Numbered from the stretch's first letter, positions 51,052 through 59,915 are shown. The stretch: 64,000 nucleotides of DNA from CALFXN01 sp937957815 (GCA_036788195.1 DAIQNX010000001.1:122603-186602), one strand, 5' to 3'. Notes: generated by a model not told the origin, from the sequence alone. Translations and numbers: made by a program.

Positions 51052-52996
51052 CGCCCCGTTCCTCCTCGCTACGATCCTCGACAACCTTGTACTGGTCCGG
51101 AATCTCCCAGAAGAAACGGGAATACCCGTTCCTCATCGTACTTCCGAAAAGCCGTCTGCTCTTCGCGCCGCTCATGTTCAGGCGCTCTTCGGCACGGGTC
51201 ATTCCCACGTAGCAGAGGCGGCGTTCCTCCTCGAGAGAGTCCTGGACGTCGAGACTGCGGAAGTGGGGGAAGATCCCCTCCTCGAGACCGACGAGGAAAA
51301 CCACCGGGAACTCGAGCCCCTTTGCGGCGTGGAGCGTCAGGAGGTTCACCGAGTTTCGGTCCGACATGTCCGTCGTCTCGAGATCCGTGAAAAGCGACGC
51401 CTCCGCGAGCATTTCGGAGAGATCCCCACCCGACGGGACAAGGGAGGTCAGCTCCCTGACGTTCTCGACGCGATCTTCCCACGTCTCGCTTTCCTGTTCG
51501 CGAAGAAACTCCGCGTACCCGAGATCCTCGAGAATATACGCGATGATCTCGCCGACATCCCGCGATCGCTCAAGAATCGCAGCCATGTGGGTCGCCAACT
51601 CCGACGCCCCGAGAGCGGCCTTGGATGCAAGCCCGCTCTTCCCTTCCGAGACCAGTCTCCAGATATCGGAAGGGGGAAGGGCGGGAAAGGAAAGGATGGT
51701 GTCCGCCAGCTTCTCGAGCGATTTTTTCCCGAGTCCGCGTACCGGAACGTTTCCCGCCCTCATGAGCGATACGCGGTCCAGAGGGTTGGCCGCAAGCCGC
51801 ATGAACGAAAGGACGTCCTTGACCTCCTTTCGCTCATAGAACGCGGTTCCGCGGATAACACGGTAGGGAACCAGATTCTCCATGAGTTTCTGCTCGTAGA
51901 TCCGGCTCATCGCGTTGATGCGGTACAGGATGGCGATATCGCCGAAGTCATAATGTTCCCTGTTGTGAAGGCGCAGGATCTCGGATACGAGCGACGTCGC
52001 CTCCACGGTTTCATCGGGTGCGAGCAGTACGCGGATCCGCTCTCCGCTGTCACGGACGGTCCAGAGTTCCTTCTTCCGGCGATTCGAATTGCCCAGTATG
52101 AGCGCATTCGCCCCTGCCAGGATGTTGCCCGTCGATCGGTAGTTCTGGTCGAGGACGCAGACTTTCGCCGGGGGGAAATCCTTCTCGAAGTTCAGGATCA
52201 TGGACATATCCGCGCCGCGCCATCCGTAGATCGACTGATCCGGATCCCCGACGACCATGATGGCCCCCCTCTTGCCCGCCAGATATCGCAGGAGTTGATA
52301 CTGAATCCGGTTCACGTCCTGGTATTCGTCCACAAGGATCCATTGGAGCCTCTGTCGCTCCCGCTCCCTGACGCCGGCGTCCGCCACGAGAAGGTGGAGC
52401 GGCAATACGAGCAGATCGTCGAAGTCCAGCGCGTTATGCTCCCGCAGGCGCTCCTGGTATCTCTTAAAAACCGGGCCCGTGACGGAATCGATCAGACCGG
52501 GCGGAGGCTGCATATCCAACGGATTCATTTCGTTCTTTATCCGGGAGACGTTCTCGAGGAGTGTCGCCGGTTCGATGTCTTTCGAGTCGAGATTCAACTC
52601 CGTCATGATATCTCTGATGAGTCCCTTCGTGTCTCCCCGGTCAAAGACGACAAATCCTTTTCTGACTCCCGTGCTTTCGAGCGCTTCATGGTTCCGGAAC
52701 AGGAACTTGAGCCCGAACGCATGGAACGTGCTGACCTGTATCATCCGGGAGATCGGCCCGACCAGCTGCTGAACGCGTTCGGACATCTCGCGGGCGGCCT
52801 TGTTGGTGAACGTGACGGCGAGGATTCCCTGAGGAGAGGCTTTTCCCGAAGCGATCAGGTACGCGATCTTGTGCGCGAGAACGCGGGTCTTGCCGCTTCC
52901 CGCCCCGGCAAGGACAAGAAGCGGCCCTTCACAGTACGAGACCGCCTCCCGTTGTCTCGGATTGAGACGTTCAAGGATTGAATCGACTTCCGTCAT
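51011..52996 (-). CDS. pcrA: UvrD/PcrA-type ATP-dependent DNA helicase
   Basis: SF1A 3'-5' helicase for repair and replisome rescue. The 661-residue protein has the Q-motif and Walker A (LNPRQREAVSYCEGPLLVLAG-A-G-S-G-K-T), motif II VDEYQDVN, motif III GDPDQSIYGWRGAD, motif IV LDQNYRSTGNIL, motif V LLTLHAAKGLEFPVVFL and motif VI YVGMTRAEERL. It lacks the C-terminal Tudor region of some PcrA. ATG at 52996 overlaps the hypB stop (ATGA); the long upstream frame is only antisense of hypB. Confidence 0.95.
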   Translation of the reverse strand: MTEVDSILERLNPRQREAVSYCEGPLLVLAGAGSGKTRVLAHKIAYLIASGKASPQGILAVTFTNKAAREMSERVQQLVGPISRMIQVSTFHAFGLKFLFRNHEALESTGVRKGFVVFDRGDTKGLIRDIMTELNLDSKDIEPATLLENVSRIKNEMNPLDMQPPPGLIDSVTGPVFKRYQERLREHNALDFDDLLVLPLHLLVADAGVRERERQRLQWILVDEYQDVNRIQYQLLRYLAGKRGAIMVVGDPDQSIYGWRGADMSMILNFEKDFPPAKVCVLDQNYRSTGNILAGANALILGNSNRRKKELWTVRDSGERIRVLLAPDETVEATSLVSEILRLHNREHYDFGDIAILYRINAMSRIYEQKLMENLVPYRVIRGTAFYERKEVKDVLSFMRLAANPLDRVSLMRAGNVPVRGLGKKSLEKLADTILSFPALPPSDIWRLVSEGKSGLASKAALGASELATHMAAILERSRDVGEIIAYILEDLGYAEFLREQESETWEDRVENVRELTSLVPSGGDLSEMLAEASLFTDLETTDMSDRNSVNLLTLHAAKGLEFPVVFLVGLEEGIFPHFRSLDVQDSLEEERRLCYVGMTRAEERLNMSGAKSRRLFGSTMRNGYSRFFWEIPDQYKVVEDRSEEERGDVRPGYRGRRWGW

Positions 52997-53658
52997 GCGT
53001 TTCGCTTCTCCTCCAGCCACCGTCGCAATAGCGCGATCCATGCGTCGATTCCTTTCCCCGAAAGCGGCTCCACCATCAAGAGCGGAATTCCGGGATTCAG
53101 CCGTTCGAGGTCGCTCTGGTACAGGTCCATCCCGAACGGAACGTAGGGCAGCAGGTCCGTCTTCGTCAACAGGACCGCCTTCGCCTGGGAAAACAGCAGA
53201 GGATACTTGAGGGGTTTGTCCGCCCCTTCGGGAACGCTGCTGACCGCAACCTTCATATCCTCCCCGATGTCGAACTCCGCCGGACACACGAGATTCCCCA
53301 CGTTCTCGACGAAAAGAACGTCGATATCCTCAAGCGGCAGCGATTCCAGGGCGCGGGAGACGAGGTGCGCCTCGAGGTGACACCCTCCGTCCGTGTTGAT
53401 CTGGACGGAGGGAACTCCAAGCGCGGCGATCCTCTCCGCGTCCCGCGCAGTGGCGATGTCCCCCTCGATGACGGCGCATCTGAGATCCGGGGCGCTTCTG
53501 ATCGTCGTCTCGAGGAGCGTCGTCTTTCCCGATCCGGGGGATCCGATGATATTGACGTACAGGCGGCCGTCCTGCCTCATCCGCTCACGGATCCTTCGGG
53601 CTATCGCCTCGTCCGCTTCCATCACGGACTGTCGAATCGTTATGACTCGGTTCATCAT
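52993..53658 (-). CDS. hypB: hydrogenase nickel incorporation GTPase HypB
   Basis: Loads nickel into [NiFe] hydrogenase with HypA. The 221-residue protein has the G domain VNIIGSPGSGKTTLLETT, the metal-site C in ENVGNLVCPAEFDIGE and the LLTKTDLLPY N-K-x-D equivalent. It lacks the histidine-rich N-terminal tail of many HypB proteins. GGAGGTGGAGCAGC precedes two consecutive ATGs. It overlaps hypA by 74 bases. No hydrogenase structural genes lie in the window. Confidence 0.94.
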   Translation of the reverse strand: MMNRVITIRQSVMEADEAIARRIRERMRQDGRLYVNIIGSPGSGKTTLLETTIRSAPDLRCAVIEGDIATARDAERIAALGVPSVQINTDGGCHLEAHLVSRALESLPLEDIDVLFVENVGNLVCPAEFDIGEDMKVAVSSVPEGADKPLKYPLLFSQAKAVLLTKTDLLPYVPFGMDLYQSDLERLNPGIPLLMVEPLSGKGIDAWIALLRRWLEEKRNA

Positions 53659-54007
53659 GCTGCTCCACCTCCATTGATTCTATTTCAAGCTCCATGCCGG
53701 AGTGCGTCGTCACATCCCGTCCACCGCACTTCGGACAGACGAAGGCGATGGCCTCCTGACCCTCCCATTCGGCGCCGCACGCCGGACAGGAAAAACGCAG
53801 TGGAATAACGGTGATTTCGAGAGTCGATCCGGAGAGCGACGTGTTTTCCGTTGCTACTTCGTACGCAAAGCGCATGACGTCCGGAATCACCTGACGCATC
53901 CGCCCGATCCGCAACCGGACCGAACGGACCTTTCCCTCGATGCCGTATTCGGAACACATCGGCAGGAGGCTGTCAAGAATCGCTTCGACGAGCGACAATT
54001 CATGCAT
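53585..54007 (-). CDS. hypA: hydrogenase nickel incorporation protein HypA with C-terminal tail
   Basis: Nickel chaperone. ATG at 54007 gives MHELSLVEAI, so His2, the family nickel ligand, is kept; GGGAGGGGACGGA lies upstream. The zinc-ribbon has C-P-A-C and C-P-K-C (residues around 74-92). The 140-residue protein is longer than usual (about 115-120); the last 27 residues are acidic, with H-D-E and S-H-N-D, and lie in the overlap with hypB. A terminator of the upstream hpf gene ends only 16 bases before its start. Confidence 0.92.
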   Translation of the reverse strand: MHELSLVEAILDSLLPMCSEYGIEGKVRSVRLRIGRMRQVIPDVMRFAYEVATENTSLSGSTLEITVIPLRFSCPACGAEWEGQEAIAFVCPKCGGRDVTTHSGMELEIESMEVEQHDEPSHNDSTVRDGSGRGDSPKDP

Positions 54008-54023
54008 TCCGTCCCCTCCCGGC

Positions 54024-54050
54024 AAAAAAAGGGGGCCCGGTCGGGCCCCC
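54024..54050 (-). terminator. intrinsic terminator after hpf
   Basis: On the minus strand GGGGGCCC / GGGCCCCC with a GACC-type loop, then seven T, 16 bases before hypA. Confidence 0.9.
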
Positions 54051-54078
54051 CGGAATCCGACGATCGTGGAAGAAAGGT

Positions 54079-54618
54079 CTATTCGTTCGGCTCGATCAAA
54101 CCGAATCCGCCGCTCTTCCGACGATAGACGACGTTCACGGACGCGGTCTCCACGTTTCTGAAGACATAGAACTCGTGTCCCAGAAGATCCATGTGCATCG
54201 CCGCTTCCTTCGGCGTCATAGGACGCAGAGAGAACTTCTTGACCTTGACGATCTCGTCGGTGCTCTCCTGCGGTTCGGCTTCCTGCGGCATTCCCTCGAT
54301 GTTGAAGGAAATGTCGTGGGTCTTGAGCTGGGCCCGGTCCGTAAGGAAACTCTTGTGTCGTTTTATCTGTCGTTCTATGTTCTTGAGGGCTTTGTCGAAC
54401 GCCTTCCTCATGTCGGAGGCCTTCTCTTCGCCGCGCATGATCACTCCGTTTGCGTTCGAGGTAATTTCCACGTTGTACACTCCACGACCGAAGGAGACGA
54501 CCACCTGGTTGTCAAGAATCTTGCTGAAGAACTTTTCGAGTTTCGAAAGCTTCCCCTGCATGTACGATTTGTACTCCTCGGAGACTTCCGTTCCTCGGGT
54601 AACAAAGCGCATGTCCAT
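54079..54618 (-). CDS. hpf: long-form ribosome hibernation promoting factor
   Basis: Long HPF forms 100S ribosome dimers in stationary phase. The 179-residue protein has the N-terminal S30AE domain (about residues 1-100; VTRGTEVSEEYKSYMQGKLSKLE) and the C-terminal dimerisation domain (VKVKKFSLRPMTPKEAAMHMDLLGHEFYVFRN, here in pieces of the family motif). ATG follows GGAGGGGTGAGAA. It has its own promoter and terminator. Confidence 0.95.
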   Translation of the reverse strand: MDMRFVTRGTEVSEEYKSYMQGKLSKLEKFFSKILDNQVVVSFGRGVYNVEITSNANGVIMRGEEKASDMRKAFDKALKNIERQIKRHKSFLTDRAQLKTHDISFNIEGMPQEAEPQESTDEIVKVKKFSLRPMTPKEAAMHMDLLGHEFYVFRNVETASVNVVYRRKSGGFGLIEPNE

Positions 54619-54656
54619 TTCTCACCCCTCCATTCCCCTTCAATTGTGTTTGGCTC

Positions 54657-54685
54657 ATTCTATCACCCGCATCGGAGATGGGCAA
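54657..54685 (-). promoter_or_regulatory. promoter for hpf
   Basis: On the minus strand TTGCCC (54685-54680), a 17-base spacer and TAGAAT (54662-54657). Confidence 0.65.
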
Positions 54686-54696
54686 ATGTCCCGCGT

Positions 54697-54726
54697 TTGC
54701 CATACGTCCACGATGTTCGGTATAAT
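54697..54726 (+). promoter_or_regulatory. promoter for the aspartate aminotransferase gene
   Basis: TTGCCA (54697-54702), an 18-base spacer and a consensus TATAAT (54721-54726), back to back with the hpf promoter. Confidence 0.7.
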
Positions 54727-54769
54727 ACTCGGAACAAAAAACCTTATTTATTTAAGGAGTTGAAGAATT

Positions 54770-55960
54770 GTGTTCATAGCACAACGCGCCGCGAGACTCC
54801 AGCCATCGGCGACTCTGGCCGTGGCGGGCAAGGCGAAGGCGATGAAACGGGAAGGGAAACCCGTCATTTCGTTCGGTTCCGGCGAACCGGATTTCAACTC
54901 TCCAGCCTCGGCGCTTCAGGCGGCTTCGGAGGCGATGGCGAAGGGGTACACGCATTACACTCCCGAATCGGGGATTCCCGAACTGAAGGAAGCGATCTGC
55001 CGGTATTACCGCGATCATTTCGGCATCTCGTTCGCGGTTCCCGAGGTCCTCGTGGGCGCCGGAGCGAAACCGCTGATCTACGAAGCGCTCGGCTGTCTCC
55101 TCGATCCGGGCGACGAGACGCTCGTCTTCACGCCCGCATGGGTCAGCTATGTCGAACAGATCCGCCTCTTCGACGGGAACCCCGTTCTCGTGGACACGTC
55201 CGATACCGGCTTCATCCCGAATATCGAACGCGTCCGCGCGGCGATCACCCCGAAGACCCGATGCATGATCGTCAATACACCGAGCAACCCCACAGGAGCG
55301 GTCTATGACGAAAGAACCCTTCTCGAACTCGCCGAACTCTCGATCGCACACGATATCACGATCATATACGACGAGATTTACGAGCGTCTCGTCTACGCGG
55401 GCGCGGTCCACCACCAGATCCTGAACGTATGCCCCGCGGCGAGGGAGCACACGATTACGCTCAACGGCGTCAGCAAAGCGTTCGCGATGACCGGATGGAG
55501 AATCGGCTACGCACTCGGCCCTGCCGGCGTCATCTCGAAAATGTCGTCCTTCCAGGGTCACCTGACGTCCAACCCCTGTTCCGTCGCGCAGTACGCATCC
55601 CTCGGCGCGATCAACGGCGCGGAGGAAGACGTCGTGAGAATGCACGCGTCCTTCAGCAAGCGACGAGATCTCATACTCGGCCTACTGGAGAAAATGCCGC
55701 ACATCCGCTTCGTGGAGCCGAAGGGCGCCTTCTACGTCTGGATCGATATCGAGAAGACAATTGGAATGCACCATGACGACAGAAAAATAACGAACGACAC
55801 ATCGTTCTGCGAAACTCTGCTCGAATCGAAATACGTAGCGGCCGTCCCGGGTTCGGGGTTCATGACCCCGGGGAATATCCGCGTGTCGTACGCGAATGCC
55901 GAGGATGAAATCGTCGAGGGGATGCGGCGACTGAACGAATTCCTCGTGGAACTCCGCTGA
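54770..55960 (+). CDS. pyridoxal-phosphate aspartate aminotransferase family enzyme
   Basis: A 396-residue fold-type I aminotransferase, subgroup I-gamma (AspB-like), likely transferring the amino group of aspartate or another amino acid to 2-oxoglutarate. Conserved blocks: FGSGEPDFNSP, ITIIYDEIYERLVY, the PLP lysine in LNGVSKAFAMTGWRIGY, and the carboxylate-binding arginine near IRVSYANAEDEI. The GTG start (54770) follows AAGGAGT nine bases upstream. It is monocistronic with a strong terminator. A second aminotransferase at 60.5 kb is related but clearly distinct. Substrate cannot be told from sequence alone. Confidence 0.88.
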   Translation: MFIAQRAARLQPSATLAVAGKAKAMKREGKPVISFGSGEPDFNSPASALQAASEAMAKGYTHYTPESGIPELKEAICRYYRDHFGISFAVPEVLVGAGAKPLIYEALGCLLDPGDETLVFTPAWVSYVEQIRLFDGNPVLVDTSDTGFIPNIERVRAAITPKTRCMIVNTPSNPTGAVYDERTLLELAELSIAHDITIIYDEIYERLVYAGAVHHQILNVCPAAREHTITLNGVSKAFAMTGWRIGYALGPAGVISKMSSFQGHLTSNPCSVAQYASLGAINGAEEDVVRMHASFSKRRDLILGLLEKMPHIRFVEPKGAFYVWIDIEKTIGMHHDDRKITNDTSFCETLLESKYVAAVPGSGFMTPGNIRVSYANAEDEIVEGMRRLNEFLVELR

Positions 55961-55965
55961 CGACG

Positions 55966-56002
55966 AAAAGCGGGGAACGATTTCGCGTTCCCCGCTTTTT
56001 TC
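55966..56002. terminator. bidirectional terminator after the aminotransferase
   Basis: AAAAGCGGGGAACG / CGTTCCCCGCTTTTTT: 14-bp stem, T-run on the plus strand and TTTTCG on the minus strand, between convergent genes. Confidence 0.92.
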
Positions 56003-56017
56003 TCTTTAGTCCTTGCG

Positions 56018-57007
56018 CTATGTTTTCCGCCTGTCCCAGACCTCGGGATTCACGAGGTGCTGCGGCCGGGTTCCCCGGAGGGCCGCGACGAGATTTTCCG
56101 CAGCCTTTCGCGCCATTCCCTCCCGCGCATGAATCGTCGCGCTTCCGATATGCGGCAGCGTCGTAAGCCCCGGCGCTCTGAGAACAGGATCGTCGGGGGG
56201 AACCGGTTCCACTTCGAATACATCGAGCCCTGCACCCCAGATCCATTTTTCCTCGAGCGCCCGGACAAGCGCCGCCTGATCGACGACGGGTCCTCTTGAC
56301 GTGTTGATGAGAATCGCCGTCGGTTTCATCATGCGGAGCTCCCTCTCCCCGATGAGATGACGCGTTTCCTTCGTCAAAGGACAATGGAGGGTGACGAAAT
56401 CGCTTTCCGCAAGAAGTTCGTCGAGGGAGCGTCGCTCGAATCGGTATCGTTTCTCCAGTTCCGGATTGGCCTTTGTGCCTGCATAAAGAATTCGCATGCC
56501 GAAGCCAAGTGCGCGCCGCGCCACCGCCTGACCTATTTTCCCGAGTCCGACGATTCCGAGCGTCGCTCCTTCGACGTCTCGTCCCAGAAGCAAATTCGGA
56601 TGCCACGTCGTCCATTCGCCGGACCGGAGAAACGCGTTCGCCTCGAGAAAACGCCTCGCCGTCGCCAGCAGCAGCGTGAAAGCCACGTCGGCCGTCGCGC
56701 TCGTGAGGACATCAGGAGTATTCGTCACGCAGATCCCGCGCCGTGTCGCCGCAGCGACATCGATATTGTCGTACCCGACGGCGTAGTTGCTGACCACCCT
56801 GATTTTCGGACAGAGGGAAAGGAATTCCTCGTCGATCCTGTCCGAAAGCATGGACAGGATCCCGTCCGCATCCTTCGCTTTCTCGAGGAGAACTTCCCTC
56901 GGCGGTGGATCCACGGACTCCCAGACCGAAAAATCGACGATTCCTTCGAGAAGTCGCATTCCGGTATCCTGAATGCGGCGGGACACGAAAACACGCGGTT
57001 TCTCCAC
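56018..57007 (-). CDS. D-isomer 2-hydroxyacid dehydrogenase, glyoxylate/hydroxypyruvate reductase type
   Basis: NAD(P)H-dependent reductase of 2-oxo acids. The 329-residue protein has the Rossmann block ATLGIVGLGKIGQAVARRALG, and catalytic regions with R (INTSRGPVVDQ), E (GLDVFEVEP) and H (LPHIGSATIHAREG). N-terminal VISNYAVGYDNID-type residues match GyaR/GhrB proteins, so glyoxylate, hydroxypyruvate or a related acid is likely. Start GTG at 57007 follows GGAGGGATTCTTC. A terminator from frr lies 22 bases upstream; convergent with the aminotransferase. Confidence 0.85.
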   Translation of the reverse strand: MEKPRVFVSRRIQDTGMRLLEGIVDFSVWESVDPPPREVLLEKAKDADGILSMLSDRIDEEFLSLCPKIRVVSNYAVGYDNIDVAAATRRGICVTNTPDVLTSATADVAFTLLLATARRFLEANAFLRSGEWTTWHPNLLLGRDVEGATLGIVGLGKIGQAVARRALGFGMRILYAGTKANPELEKRYRFERRSLDELLAESDFVTLHCPLTKETRHLIGERELRMMKPTAILINTSRGPVVDQAALVRALEEKWIWGAGLDVFEVEPVPPDDPVLRAPGLTTLPHIGSATIHAREGMARKAAENLVAALRGTRPQHLVNPEVWDRRKT

Positions 57008-57029
57008 GAAGAATCCCTCCTCTGCCTAC

Positions 57030-57059
57030 AAAAAAGGGCGCCTGCTCAGGCAGGCACCC
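57030..57059 (-). terminator. intrinsic terminator after frr
   Basis: On the minus strand GGGTGCCTG / CAGGCGCCC with a CCTGAG loop, then six T; it ends 22 bases before the next start codon. Confidence 0.88.
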
Positions 57060-57097
57060 AAAAAACCAACTGGTGAACGGAATTCACTCCCGAAAAA

Positions 57098-57658
57098 TCA
57101 GTTTCCCTCCAGAATTTCCCTTTCCTTCACCTTCAGGACATCGTCAACCTTGACGATGAAACTGTCGGTGATATCCTGAACCTCTTTCGAGTATTTCTTC
57201 AATTCGTCCTCGCTGATGACGGATTCCTTCTCCATTTTCTTGTATTTCTCGTTGCTGTCGCGCCTGATATTCCGGACGGCGACTTTCGCTTCCTCCGCAT
57301 ACTTCGCGACAAGTTTCGTCAGTTCGACGCGACGTTCTTTCGTCAGCTCGGGAAGGGAAACCCTGATGATTTCCCCGTCGATCTGAGGTGTGACTCCGAG
57401 AGATGAAGCCAAAATCCCTTTTTCGATCAGCTTCAGAGAACCTTTGTCGAAGGGAGTGATGACGATCTGCCGCCCCTCGGGAACATTGACGGTCGCAATC
57501 TGTCTGACCGGCGTTGCAGTCCCGTAATAGTCGACCTTGATGTCATTCACCAGTCCGGGATGCGCTCTTCCGGTCCGAATACCGACAAATTGGCCATGAA
57601 GATGCTCAACGACCTTCTCCATCTTCTCCCTGAGGTCTTTGAGTTCCTTTTTAGGCAT
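57098..57658 (-). CDS. frr: ribosome recycling factor
   Basis: Splits post-termination ribosomes with EF-G. The 186-residue protein matches the standard length: LREKMEKVVEHLHGQFVGIRTGRAHPGLV, then YYGTATPVRQIATVNVPEGRQI and the C-terminal EDELKKYSKEVQDITD. It overlaps pyrH by eight bases, the classical rpsB-tsf-pyrH-frr order. Confidence 0.97.
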   Translation of the reverse strand: MPKKELKDLREKMEKVVEHLHGQFVGIRTGRAHPGLVNDIKVDYYGTATPVRQIATVNVPEGRQIVITPFDKGSLKLIEKGILASSLGVTPQIDGEIIRVSLPELTKERRVELTKLVAKYAEEAKVAVRNIRRDSNEKYKKMEKESVISEDELKKYSKEVQDITDSFIVKVDDVLKVKEREILEGN

Positions 57659-58397
57659 TCTTCCGTTCCTCCTCTCCCGTTGTGACGATCGTTCCGATCT
57701 GCCTGCCGTGCACCAGGAAATCGATCAAATTTCCTTTCTGCAGGATATTGAACACGAAAATGGGAATCTTGTTTTCCATACACAACGAAAAAGCCGCTGC
57801 GTCCATCACTTCTACCTGTTTCGTCAGCGCGTCGAGATACGTCATATGGTGCAGAAGCGTAGCGTTAGGGTTCTTTTTCGGATCTTCGCTATATATACCA
57901 TCTACCTTGGTGGCTTTCAACAGGCAATCGGCTCCGATTTCGGCCGCACGCAACGCGGCTGCGGTGTCAGTCGAAAAGTAGGGCGACCCGGTGCCCGCTC
58001 CGAAGATCACGACCCGCTCCTTTTCAAGATGCCGAAGGGCACGTCTGCGAATATACGGCTCAGCGATCTGGCGCATTTCAACGGCCGTCTGCACCCGCGT
58101 CGGGAGGCCGAGACGCTCAAGGATATCCTGAAGGCACAGCGCGTTGATGACCGTCGCGAGCATTCCCATGTAATCCGCCTGCGCCCGTTCGAGCCCCATC
58201 CGCTCCACTTCTTTGCCGCGAAGCATATTCCCACCGCCGACGACCATAGCAATCTGGAATCCGGCGCGTGCAACTTCCACGATTTCCTCGCCGAAGGAGC
58301 GGATGGCATCAAAATCCAGTCCGAAAGTTTTCCCTCCGGCCAGAACCTCTCCCGACAATTTCAGCAGAACACGGTTGTATCTCCCCACGACATTCAC
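57651..58397 (-). CDS. pyrH: UMP kinase
   Basis: Hexameric bacterial UMP kinase of the amino-acid kinase fold. The 248-residue protein has RVLLKLSGEVLAGG, MVVGGGNMLRG, ERADYMGMLATVINALCLQD-like sequence (ERAQADYMGM) and GTGSPYFSTDTAAALRAAEIGAD. ATG follows CAGGAGAGTGA. A terminator-like hairpin separates it from tsf by only 14 bases from its start. Confidence 0.97.
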   Translation of the reverse strand: MNVVGRYNRVLLKLSGEVLAGGKTFGLDFDAIRSFGEEIVEVARAGFQIAMVVGGGNMLRGKEVERMGLERAQADYMGMLATVINALCLQDILERLGLPTRVQTAVEMRQIAEPYIRRRALRHLEKERVVIFGAGTGSPYFSTDTAAALRAAEIGADCLLKATKVDGIYSEDPKKNPNATLLHHMTYLDALTKQVEVMDAAAFSLCMENKIPIFVFNILQKGNLIDFLVHGRQIGTIVTTGEEERKNA

Positions 58398-58411
58398 TCT
58401 CCTGAAGACAC

Positions 58412-58437
58412 AAAAAAGGCGAGGTTCCCCCCGCCTG
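58412..58437 (-). terminator. terminator-like hairpin between tsf and pyrH
   Basis: On the minus strand AGGCGGGG / CCTCGCCT with a GGAA loop and six T. It could attenuate rpsB-tsf transcription before pyrH-frr. Confidence 0.8.
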
Positions 58438-58457
58438 ATCTTTCATCCTTTTCTCAG

Positions 58458-59051
58458 TTATTCGCCGATCGAAAATCTCGAAAAGCGCCGAACAACGATG
58501 TTTTCCCCGAGTTTCGCGATACAGGCCACGACGAGGTCCTTGATCTTCTTGTCCTGATCGCGGATGTAGGGTTGCTCGAGAAGGCAACTCGTCTCATAGA
58601 ACTTCTGAACCTTTCCCTCGGCGATCCTGTCAACGAGTTTTTCGGGTTTCCCCTCGTCGAGCGCCTGCTGGCGGTAGATCGCTTTCTCGCGGTCGAGAAC
58701 GTCCTGCGGAACCTCCTCGGGTTTGAGATACTGCGGCGCGGCCGCCGCGATCTGCATCGCGAGCTCATGGCCGAGCTCCATGAACTCGTCTGTCTTGGCC
58801 ACGAAGTCCGTTTCGCTGTTGAGCTCAAGCAGGACGCCGATCTTCGAGTTAGTGTGGATGTACGAGAAAACCTTGCCGTCGGAAGCTTCTCTCGTCGCTT
58901 TCTTCGCGGCCTTCGCGAGTCCCTTCTCGCGAAGGAAATCGATGGCCTTCTCCATGTCCCCGCCGACTTCGGCAAGGGCAGCCTTGCAATCCATCATTCC
59001 CGCTCCGGTACGATCCCGAAGCTCCTTGACAGCGCCAGCGCTGATTTCCAT
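58458..59051 (-). CDS. tsf: translation elongation factor Ts (short type)
   Basis: Nucleotide exchange factor for EF-Tu. Its 197 residues make it the short type, as in Thermus, missing the duplicated half of the E. coli protein. Seen: the N-terminal UBA-like VKELRDRTGAGMMDCKAALAE, and NSETDFVAKTDEF with the T-D-F-V contact to EF-Tu. It follows rpsB by 45 bases and shares its transcript. Confidence 0.97.
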   Translation of the reverse strand: MEISAGAVKELRDRTGAGMMDCKAALAEVGGDMEKAIDFLREKGLAKAAKKATREASDGKVFSYIHTNSKIGVLLELNSETDFVAKTDEFMELGHELAMQIAAAAPQYLKPEEVPQDVLDREKAIYRQQALDEGKPEKLVDRIAEGKVQKFYETSCLLEQPYIRDQDKKIKDLVVACIAKLGENIVVRRFSRFSIGE

Positions 59052-59096
59052 AAGGTTTTTCCTCCTTCAGAAAGATCGTCGTGAACGGAACCCTGT

Positions 59097-59915
59097 TTAC
59101 GCTTCGGTCGGTTCGACAACCTGATCGTACGCTTCGTGAAGACGCTCCTTGACCTCTATGATGTCGGTCTCCGTAACGTCAAGCGGGGTTGCCTCCCCGC
59201 CTTCCGTTTCGCCCGCCGCCGCCGCGGCGTCGACCCCCTGCCGTCCCTCGATGAACGCGTCGGCCATGAGCCCCGCGATGAGTTTGATGGCCCGGATGGC
59301 GTCATCGTTGCCCGGGATGGGATAATCGATAACCTCGGGATCGCAGTTCGTATCGACGATGGCAACGACCGGAATTCCAAGCTTTCTGGCCTCGAGGACC
59401 GCGTTCTCCTCGCGCCGGGGGTCGATCAGGAAAAGGACATCGGGAACGACGCGCATTTCCTGGATCCCCTTGAGGTTTTTCTCGAGCTTGGCGAGTTCCT
59501 TTCGGAGGAGGGAAATCTCCTTCTTCGGCAGGTTCTGCCACGAATTTTCGTCTTCCTTCTTGCGAAGCTCGACCATGCGGGCGACACGCTTGCGGATCGT
59601 TCCGAAGTTCGTGAGGAATCCGCCGAGCCAGCGCTGATTCACGAAATACTGTCCAGCGCGCGTCGCCTCGTCCCGGATCGTGTCCTGAGCCTGTCTCTTG
59701 GTCCCGACGAACAGGATGGTTCCCCCGTTCTTCGACACTTCTCTGACGAAATCGTAGGCTTTCTCAAGCCCCCGTACGGTCTTCTGCAAGTCGATGATAT
59801 AGACGCCGTTGCGCTCGGTGAAGATATACGGCTTCATCTTCGGATTCCAGCGGCGCGTCTGGTGTCCGAAATGGACACCGCATTCGAGGAGTTGCTTCAT
59901 ACTGACTACCGACAT
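59097..59915 (-). CDS. rpsB: 30S ribosomal protein S2
   Basis: Small-subunit protein. The 272-residue protein has MKQLLECGVHFGHQTRRWNPKM, the GTILFVGTKRQAQDTI block and IPVVAIVDTNCDPEVIDYPIPGND-type residues; the C-terminus has an acidic alanine-rich extension. ATG at 59915 follows GGGAGGGGAC. First gene of the rpsB-tsf-(pyrH-frr) unit. A 120-base leader precedes it, which could hold the autogenous S2-binding site, not identified here. Confidence 0.97.
   Translation of the reverse strand: MSVVSMKQLLECGVHFGHQTRRWNPKMKPYIFTERNGVYIIDLQKTVRGLEKAYDFVREVSKNGGTILFVGTKRQAQDTIRDEATRAGQYFVNQRWLGGFLTNFGTIRKRVARMVELRKKEDENSWQNLPKKEISLLRKELAKLEKNLKGIQEMRVVPDVLFLIDPRREENAVLEARKLGIPVVAIVDTNCDPEVIDYPIPGNDDAIRAIKLIAGLMADAFIEGRQGVDAAAAAGETEGGEATPLDVTETDIIEVKERLHEAYDQVVEPTEA

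Noticed and set aside
50636..52981. 781-residue open frame antisense to coaE and pcrA
   Set aside because: Spans two real genes and has no recognisable domain; helicase motifs on the other strand are complete.
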